Shown here piece after piece: positions 58,753-64,000 of a stretch of DNA of 64,000 nucleotides. The notes beneath the pieces are model-generated. The model saw only the letters and a list, made by a program, of their open reading frames with translations. It had not been told where the DNA came from and searched no databases. Both the position numbers and the translations under genes were made by a program. Numbering within the stretch: the stretch's first letter is position 1; each line of letters starts with the position of its first letter. The stretch is taken from NCBI RefSeq assembly GCF_002157505.1, contig NZ_NFSC01000030.1, forward strand, positions 124,001-188,000. Direction: 5' to 3'. The stretch comes from Arthrobacter agilis (GTDB taxonomy: Bacteria; Actinomycetota; Actinomycetes; Actinomycetales; Micrococcaceae).

Positions 58753-59163
58753 ATGGCATTCCAGCTCAGCCACATCCCCCTCCGCCTCACCACGGGGGCC
58801 TTCATTCTGAACTCCGGACTCGGGAAGACCAACCTGGACGAGGGTTCCGCAGGATACATGCAGGCCATGGCGTCGAAGGCCTTCCCGCAGATCGGCCAGC
58901 TCCAGGCACAGCAGTTCGGCAAGGCGCTCGCGGCGTCGGAGATCGCCATCGGCTCGGCGCTGCTCGCCCCGTTCATCCCGAGCAAGCTGGCCGGCCTCGC
59001 CCTGCTCGCCTTCTCGACGGGGATGATGACCATGTACTTCAGGACTCCGGAGCTCACGCAGGAGGACGGCATCCGCCCGACGCAGGACGGCACGTCCGTG
59101 GCGAAGGACGTCTGGCTCGTGGGCGTCGCCCTGTCGCTCCTGCTCGACACCAAGAAGAAGTAG
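58753..59163 (+). CDS. DoxX-like small membrane protein
   Basis: Protein of 136 residues with about three or four weakly hydrophobic helices: RLTTGAFILNSGLGK near the start, ALAASEIAIGSALLAPFIPS, LAGLALLAFSTGMMTMYF, and a last segment KDVWLVGVALSLLLDT ending in KKK. The pattern resembles DoxX/DoxD-type membrane proteins. Function is unknown. A good ribosome site (AAGGAAG) precedes the ATG. Confidence 0.75.
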   Translation: MAFQLSHIPLRLTTGAFILNSGLGKTNLDEGSAGYMQAMASKAFPQIGQLQAQQFGKALAASEIAIGSALLAPFIPSKLAGLALLAFSTGMMTMYFRTPELTQEDGIRPTQDGTSVAKDVWLVGVALSLLLDTKKK

Positions 59164-59232
59164 GCTCGGCGGACCAGCGTGGCCCTGCCGCCGGCGGGGC
59201 CACGCTGGGGCTGGAACAGAGGAGACCTGGGT

Positions 59233-59988
59233 ATGTGCGGACGCTTCGTCATCGCGGGGAACAAGGCCGACCTCATCGACGCCTTCGACGTCGACGAGTC
59301 GCTGGTGGACGAGGTCGAACCCTCGTGGAACGTCGCACCCACGAACACCGTCCAGCTCGTCGTCGAGCGGCTCGATCCGGAGACCGGGGAGCTCACGCGA
59401 CGGCTCGAACCCGCACGCTGGGGCCTGATCCCCTCCTGGGCGAAGTCCGCAGCGGTGGGTGCACGCATGATCAACGCCCGCAGCGAGACGGTCCTGGAGA
59501 AGCCGTCCTTCCGCGCGGCCGCGCTGAAGCGCCGCGGGATCGTCCCGGCGGACGGGTACTACGAGTGGCGGAAGAACGACGACGGCTCCAAGACCCCCCT
59601 CTACCTGCACGACCCCGACGGGGCAGCCCTCGGCTTCGCCGGCCTGTACGAGTTCTGGCGGGATCCGGCAACGGCATCGGAGGAGCACCCGCAGGGGTCC
59701 TGGGTGGTGAGCTGCACCATCATCACCCGACCGGCAAGCGACGCCCTCGGCGAGATCCACGACCGCACGCCCGTGATCGTGCCGCCCGTGTTGCGCGGCG
59801 ACTGGCTCGATCCGCGCAACGACTCACGCCCCGCCGTCCAGGAACTGCTCGACGCCATCCCCGATCCGCACCTCGTTCCCCGCCGCGTGGGGACCCGTGT
59901 CGGCTCGGTGCGGAACAACGGCCCGGACCTCATCGAGCCCCTCCCGGATGACGTGACGGCCGACGGCGAGCAGCAGATGCTCCTCTAG
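59233..59988 (+). CDS. HMCES/YedK-family SOS response-associated protein
   Basis: SRAP-domain protein of 251 residues that crosslinks to abasic sites in single-stranded DNA. It starts MCGRFVIAG with the catalytic Cys2 exposed after Met removal. It has the conserved NVAPT, PARWGLIPSWAK, MINARSETVLEKPSFR, ADGYYEWRK and the active-site GEIHDRTPVI. ATG 59233 with GAGGAGAC upstream is the only start that puts Cys at position 2. It is shielded from the next gene by divergent orientation. Confidence 0.95.
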   Translation: MCGRFVIAGNKADLIDAFDVDESLVDEVEPSWNVAPTNTVQLVVERLDPETGELTRRLEPARWGLIPSWAKSAAVGARMINARSETVLEKPSFRAAALKRRGIVPADGYYEWRKNDDGSKTPLYLHDPDGAALGFAGLYEFWRDPATASEEHPQGSWVVSCTIITRPASDALGEIHDRTPVIVPPVLRGDWLDPRNDSRPAVQELLDAIPDPHLVPRRVGTRVGSVRNNGPDLIEPLPDDVTADGEQQMLL

Positions 59989-60035
59989 CTCCGGGCGGCT
60001 CGCGTCAGGTCACGCCAGGTCCGCCCGCCTCCGGG

Positions 60036-60296
60036 TCAGGTCCTCTCCGTGCTGAAGGTGGCGCGGGGAGCCGGTGGCAGGTCGGCGATGTACTCGTTGA
60101 CGGCGAGCGCGAGGATGTCCCGTTCGAACGGCGGGAGCAACAGAGAGCTGTAGAGGTAGGCGTCGATCTCCTCCTCCCCGGCGTTGCCGCCGAGGCTGAA
60201 GTACCGCAGCCAGAGGTCGTAGATGGTCAGGCCCGTCGAGCGGAAGGCAGCGCACGTACCGCTCCGCTGCTCGTGTTCACCCATGCCCGTCGCCAT
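60036..60296 (-). CDS. Small conserved-looking hypothetical protein
   Basis: Protein of 86 residues, not recognised. After a polar N-terminus (MATGMGEHEQRSGTCAAF) it is largely helical: TGLTIYDLWLRYFSLGGNAG, then EEIDAYLYSSLLLPPFERDI and LALAVNEYIAD. GGAAGG lies about 7 nt before ATG 60296. A 24-bp perfect palindrome lies 20 bp upstream. It is divergent from the MBL-fold hydrolase gene. Confidence 0.7.
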   Translation of the reverse strand: MATGMGEHEQRSGTCAAFRSTGLTIYDLWLRYFSLGGNAGEEEIDAYLYSSLLLPPFERDILALAVNEYIADLPPAPRATFSTERT

Positions 60297-60315
60297 CTCC
60301 GTGCCTTCCGGGAAC

Positions 60316-60339
60316 GCTCCGGACGCGCGCGTCCGGAGC
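60316..60339. promoter_or_regulatory. 24-bp perfect palindrome upstream of 60296 gene
   Basis: GCTCCGGACGCG followed directly by CGCGTCCGGAGC. It has no loop, so it suits a dimeric regulator better than a terminator. It lies between the small gene and the divergent MBL-fold gene. Confidence 0.5.
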
Positions 60340-60451
60340 TGCACCGTCGTCGTGTCCTGTCCGTCCGGCTCCCAAGCTAGCGATGCGCACGGAATAAGGG
60401 AAGCCCGCGGGGCCGCCCTGGTGCTCCCTTGTTGCCGCGCCCCGCCGCGCC

Positions 60452-60457
60452 TAGGGT
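60452..60457 (+). promoter_or_regulatory. Candidate -10 box for the MBL-fold gene
   Basis: TAGGGT, with a leader of about 23 nt that carries GGAAGGAGAG before ATG 60487. Confidence 0.45.
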
Positions 60458-60486
60458 CGGACGCAGGCGACGACGGAAGGAGAGGC

Positions 60487-61230
60487 ATGATCAGGACGGA
60501 TATCGCTCCCGGGATCCACTACCTGGAGCATGCGCGGACCAACGTCTACCTGGTGGAGGACGACCACGGTGTCCTGCTGGTGGACACCGGCCTGCCCCGC
60601 TCGAAGGCCCTGCTGCTGCAGGCGCTCTCCCGCATCGGCAGGTCCGTTCAGGATATCCGTGCCGTCGTCCTGACCCACGGTCACTTCGACCATGTGGGCA
60701 CGGCGGAGCACCTCAGGACGAAGTACGGGATCCCCGTGTACTGCCACCCCGACGACGCCTTTATCGCCGCTCACCCCTACAGCTACGAGCACGAGCGTTC
60801 CCCCTTCCTGTATCCGGTCCGGTATCCGCGCGCCATTCCCGGCCTGCTGCGCATGAGCGCGGCGGGAGCCCTTGCCGTCAAGGGCGTGCCGGACATCCTC
60901 CCGCTCACTCCTGAGGCCGCCGCGGCCCTGCCCGGTTCTCCGCTTCTGGTCCCGACGCCCGGGCACACGAAGGGCCACTGCGCCCTGCACTTCCCCGACC
61001 GCGAGTCCGTGATCAGCGGGGACGCGCTGGTGACACTCGACCCCTATACCGGCCATCCCGGTCCGCAGGTCGTCGCGCGCGCGGCGACCGCCGACACCGC
61101 GACCGCCCTGCGCTCCCTCGAGGGGCTGCGCTCCACCGGGGCCCGGTCCGTCCTGCCGGGACACGGCTTCCCCTGGAGCGGCGGCGTGGAGTCCGCTGTG
61201 GCGCAGGCTATCGCAGTCGGCGGTCACTAG
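60487..61230 (+). CDS. MBL-fold metallo-hydrolase
   Basis: Metallo-beta-lactamase-fold protein of 247 residues. It has the metal motif THGHFDHVG (HxHxDH), the later ligands in PTPGHTKGH and ISGDALV, and the final LPGHGFPW. It resembles glyoxalase II-like and generic MBL hydrolases; the substrate is unknown. The start at 60487 has a strong ribosome site. It is followed by the PLD gene after 52 bp. Confidence 0.88.
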   Translation: MIRTDIAPGIHYLEHARTNVYLVEDDHGVLLVDTGLPRSKALLLQALSRIGRSVQDIRAVVLTHGHFDHVGTAEHLRTKYGIPVYCHPDDAFIAAHPYSYEHERSPFLYPVRYPRAIPGLLRMSAAGALAVKGVPDILPLTPEAAAALPGSPLLVPTPGHTKGHCALHFPDRESVISGDALVTLDPYTGHPGPQVVARAATADTATALRSLEGLRSTGARSVLPGHGFPWSGGVESAVAQAIAVGGH

Positions 61231-61270
61231 GCGCTCTCGTCGTGACGACACCCGGCCCGGCCGGGGGCGA

Positions 61271-61282
61271 TACGCTGGGCGC
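61271..61282 (+). promoter_or_regulatory. Leaderless -10 box for the PLD gene
   Basis: TACGCT (61271-61276), GGGCGC, ATG 61283, with no ribosome site. Confidence 0.5.
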
Positions 61283-62539
61283 ATGGGCTGGCTGAAGCAT
61301 CAAACGGTTATGGGCTTCGCCCGCAGCACGGTCAAGCGTGCCGCGATCGCGCTCTTCTCGGCGCAGGCGGTGGTCATCGCCGGGCTTGTGGGCGTGGATA
61401 CATATCAGAAGCGTCAGCGCACCAGGCGTCCGGGTTTCCCCCAGCCCGGAACGTTCAAAACGACGATCGCCGACACGGAGACGACGGTTTACACCTATGG
61501 CGAGGACCTCTACGACGCCATGATCGCGGCGATCGACAGGGCCGAGCACCAGGTCCTGCTCGAGACCTACATCTGGAAGGGCGACGTCGTCGGCACCCGT
61601 TTCCGGGACGCCGTGAACCGCGCTGCGGAGCGTGGCGTGAAGGTCTTCGTCATCTACGACGGTTTCGCCAACCTCGTAGTCAACCCCTTCTTCTACAGGT
61701 TCCATCCGCTCGTCAACACCTACCGCTTCCCGGTCGTCCGCCCGTCGATCGTCTTCACGAACATCCGCGGAACGGGCTTCGACCACCGCAAGGTGCTCGT
61801 GGTCGACGACGAGGTCGGGTTCGTCGGCGGGTACAACATCGGCTCGGACTACGCGACGAAGTGGCGCGATACCCACCTCGAGATCCGCGGGCCGTCGGTC
61901 TGGGAGCTCCGGGAGGCGTTCGTCAGTTTCTGGAACTTCCGCGCCATCCCGCGCCGGCCCGAACTCCCCGACCTCAGCGCCTCCTTCTGGGAGCCGCGCA
62001 TCCGGGCGGTGAACAACATCCCGGCGAACCTCGTGTTCCCGATCCGCGGCGTCTACCTGGACGCGATCAACCGGGCCGACCGGCACATCTTCATCACGAT
62101 GGCGTATTTCATCCCCGACCGGCAGATCCTCGACGCCCTGCTGCGGGCGAGCCGCCGGGGCGTCGACGTCCGGGTGATCCTGCCCGAGGAATCGAACCAC
62201 GTGGTCTCCGACTGGCTGTCCCGCGGCTTCTACTCGGCGCTGATCGGCGCCGGGGTGCAGATCCTGCTGTACCAGAACTCGATGATCCATGCGAAGACGG
62301 CGACGATCGACGGCGAGTGGAGCACGGTCGGTACCGCCAACATCGACCGCCTCAGCCTCACCGGGAACTACGAGATCAACCTGGAGATCTTCGACCGCGC
62401 ACTCGCGGCGACCATGGAGGAGATCTTCGCGGTGGACTCCTCCAACTGCCGGCAGCTGACCCGGGAGGAATGGGAGAGCCGCCACCTCGTGGCCCGCGCC
62501 AGCGAACTCATCCTCGCTCCGCTGCGCCCGTTCCTGTAG
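61283..62539 (+). CDS. Phospholipase D-family cardiolipin synthase-like protein
   Basis: Membrane-anchored PLD-superfamily protein of 418 residues. One N-terminal hydrophobic segment (AAIALFSAQAVVIAGLVGV) is followed by two catalytic HKD motifs: FDHRKVLVVDDEVGFVGGYN and HAKTATIDGEWSTVGTANID. This is the ClsB/ClsC-like layout for joining phosphatidyl groups into cardiolipin. It is probably leaderless and is convergent with the GntR regulator gene. Confidence 0.9.
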   Translation: MGWLKHQTVMGFARSTVKRAAIALFSAQAVVIAGLVGVDTYQKRQRTRRPGFPQPGTFKTTIADTETTVYTYGEDLYDAMIAAIDRAEHQVLLETYIWKGDVVGTRFRDAVNRAAERGVKVFVIYDGFANLVVNPFFYRFHPLVNTYRFPVVRPSIVFTNIRGTGFDHRKVLVVDDEVGFVGGYNIGSDYATKWRDTHLEIRGPSVWELREAFVSFWNFRAIPRRPELPDLSASFWEPRIRAVNNIPANLVFPIRGVYLDAINRADRHIFITMAYFIPDRQILDALLRASRRGVDVRVILPEESNHVVSDWLSRGFYSALIGAGVQILLYQNSMIHAKTATIDGEWSTVGTANIDRLSLTGNYEINLEIFDRALAATMEEIFAVDSSNCRQLTREEWESRHLVARASELILAPLRPFL

Positions 62540-62605
62540 TCCCGGCGCTGCCCACCGGGCTGTCCGGTCCGGCGCTGCCCCGTCCGACTGCCCGTTCGAG
62601 GAGGC

Positions 62606-63322
62606 TCAGTTCGAGGAGGCCGCACCCGGGGCCGGCCGATCCGGCGCGGAGAACCGCTCCATGTATCCGTGCTGCGAGGATTCCACGTGACCGGCCATCA
62701 GCCGCTCCGCCTCGGCCTCGTTCCCCGCGTCGATCGCCGCGAGGATCGGCCGGTGCTCCCCCCACGACTGCTTCCCGCGGTTGTCGACGTCGGCGGCGTA
62801 GAGCCACTCGATCTTCCCCGAGATCTGCCGGAGGAGCGCGGTCAGTGAGGCGCTGCCGCTGAGTTCGGCGACCCCGAGGTGGAAGCGGATGTTCAGTTCG
62901 GGCAGGTCCCCGAGGGCGTCGGCCGCCACGGCGCGGTCTCCGTCGTCGAGGATGTCCGCGAGGGCACGCCGCGCGGAGAACCACTCCGTGCTCGGTGCAT
63001 CGGCCGCGAACTGCGCTGCCGCCCGGCGTGCCGCGCGCCGTGCGATCGTCGCTTCGATGACGCGCCGGACGGCGAAGAGGTCCTCGGCGTCGTCGAGCGG
63101 GATCTCCGCCACCGTGGAACCCGCGTAGGGTTTCGACTCGACGAAGCCCTCCGCCTCCAGCGCACGCAGCGCCTCCCGCACAGGCACGCGCGACACCCCG
63201 TACTTGGCGGCCAGCGCGGCCTCCGTGACCCGGACGCCCGGATGCAGTGCGCCGAAGATGATGTCGCGGCGGATGGCGTCGAGGACGCGCTGTGGCGCTG
63301 CGGCGTCCTGCTCAGGCCGCAA
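62606..63322 (-). CDS. GntR-family regulator, FCD subfamily
   Basis: DNA-binding regulator of about 238 residues. The N-terminal winged helix has RRDIIFGALHPGVRVTEAAL and YGVSRVPVREALRALEAEGF. The FCD effector domain follows, with metal-ligand candidates in ELNIRFHLGVAEL and SWGEHRPILAAIDAGNEAEA. No ATG or GTG fits the start; TTG 63322 gives a normal N-terminus, and CTG 63346 overlapping the ggt stop is an alternative. It is immediately downstream of ggt and may control it or a linked catabolic operon. Confidence 0.88.
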   Translation of the reverse strand: MRPEQDAAAPQRVLDAIRRDIIFGALHPGVRVTEAALAAKYGVSRVPVREALRALEAEGFVESKPYAGSTVAEIPLDDAEDLFAVRRVIEATIARRAARRAAAQFAADAPSTEWFSARRALADILDDGDRAVAADALGDLPELNIRFHLGVAELSGSASLTALLRQISGKIEWLYAADVDNRGKQSWGEHRPILAAIDAGNEAEAERLMAGHVESSQHGYMERFSAPDRPAPGAASSN

Positions 63323-63342
63323 ACGCCGCGCCCGTCCGGTGT

Positions 63343-64000
63343 TCAGCGTCCTGCGGCATAACCCTGTGCTCCCCGCGGGTTGGCGGCGGCGGACAGCACG
63401 CCGGTCTCGGAGTCCCTGGTGACGCAGGACAGCCTGCCGAGGGCCCAGTCCCCCGCCCGGGTGATGACATGGCCCCGGCGTTCGAGGTCCGCGATGACGT
63501 CCTCGCCCAGCCGGTCCTCGACCACGGCACCGCCCGGTTCCCAGGTGCGGGGCCAGAAGGAGCCGGGGATGGACGTGGTGTGGAGGGACGGTGCGTCGAT
63601 GGCCTGCTGCGGCGTGTAACCTCCGACGATGGTGCGGAGGATGTAGAGCAGCTGCCACTGGTCCTGCTGGTCGCCACCGGGTGAGCCGAGGGCGACGACG
63701 GGCTGGCCGTCCTTGAGGATGAGCGTCGGGGTGAGCGTGGTGCGGGGCCGCTTGCCCGGCTGCAGCGTGGACGGCGCGCCGTCCTCCAGCCAGGTCATCT
63801 GCAGCCGGGAGCCGAGACAGAACCCGAGCTCGGGGATGGTGGGTGAGGACTGCAGCCAGCCTCCGCTCGGTGTCGCGGAGACCATGTTGCCCTGCGAGTC
63901 GACGACGTCGATATGGCACGTGTCGCCGCGCGTCTCCCCGCTGCGCGAGACCGTCGGTTCGCCCACCCCGGCGAACCGGCTGCCGCCGGCGGCAGGCGGC
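63343..64000 (-). CDS. ggt: Gamma-glutamyltransferase, C-terminal part (cut by window)
   Basis: The frame is open to the window edge, so the N-terminal two thirds lie outside. The visible residues form the small subunit region: GDTCHIDVVDSQGNMVSATP contains the threonine at which the precursor is cleaved and which acts as nucleophile. It is followed by PRTTLTPTLILKDGQP, ALGSPGGDQQDQWQLL and a C-terminal GAVVEDRL block typical of GGT-family proteins. It may hydrolyse glutathione or related gamma-glutamyl compounds. The stop is 20 bp from the downstream GntR start, so the two are cotranscribed. Confidence 0.9.
   Translation of the reverse strand, partial: PPAAGGSRFAGVGEPTVSRSGETRGDTCHIDVVDSQGNMVSATPSGGWLQSSPTIPELGFCLGSRLQMTWLEDGAPSTLQPGKRPRTTLTPTLILKDGQPVVALGSPGGDQQDQWQLLYILRTIVGGYTPQQAIDAPSLHTTSIPGSFWPRTWEPGGAVVEDRLGEDVIADLERRGHVITRAGDWALGRLSCVTRDSETGVLSAAANPRGAQGYAAGR

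Overview
This window is a dense, high-GC actinobacterial chromosome segment, most likely from Arthrobacter or a close relative in the Micrococcaceae. The reasons are G/C-rich third codon positions, a monomeric NADP isocitrate dehydrogenase, actinobacterial families such as DUF6350, DUF1684 and class F sortase, many GTG starts, and at least ten genes whose -10 box ends 6-7 nt before the start codon (leaderless mRNAs). No rRNA, tRNA, CRISPR array, transposase or prophage was seen. The 3' end of the window cuts a gamma-glutamyltransferase gene.

Layout. 0-14.3 kb, minus strand: a nucleoside uptake and salvage block (BMP lipoprotein, ABC ATPase, two permeases, cdd, deoA, a DedA protein, add, mazG, eno), preceded by an M20 amidohydrolase and a mannose-1-phosphate guanylyltransferase. 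14.5-18.2 kb, plus strand: sdhCDAB with a clear promoter and terminator. 18.3-22.4 kb, minus: xth, trpS, a 2H phosphoesterase and a YihY protein. 22.6-24.1 kb, plus: a secreted CHRD protein and a class F sortase. 24.1-26.8 kb, minus: a DrrAB-like ABC exporter. 26.8-31.6 kb: a one-carbon folate cluster (glyA, a small Cys-rich protein, folD; divergently a flavoprotein and purU). The glyA leader carries what looks like a ZTP (pfl) riboswitch. 31.7-38.9 kb, plus: gamma carbonic anhydrase, a ROK regulator, a GguAB/ChvE-type sugar ABC transporter and a Gfo/Idh/MocA oxidoreductase.

39-41.4 kb, minus: two secreted proteins, one with chaplin-like repeats and an LAXTG sorting signal. 41.6-45.6 kb, minus: icd and purH. 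45.7-46.9 kb: a DUF559 endonuclease-like gene bracketed by two copies of a 65-bp repeat. 46.9-53.3 kb: MFS transporter, lipoprotein, corA, purN and membrane proteins. 53.3-64 kb: DUF1684 protein, ion channel, stealth-type sugar-phosphate transferase, HMCES-like protein, hydrolases, a cardiolipin-synthase-like PLD protein, a GntR regulator and partial ggt.

Shared themes are nucleoside salvage, purine and one-carbon synthesis (purH, purN, purU, glyA, folD) and cell-surface construction (sortase, CHRD protein, chaplin-like protein, stealth protein). The most notable items are the ZTP riboswitch with an unannotated Cys-rich gene in its operon, the chaplin-like LAXTG protein, the repeat-bracketed DUF559 gene, and a sortase lacking the usual C-terminal arginine.
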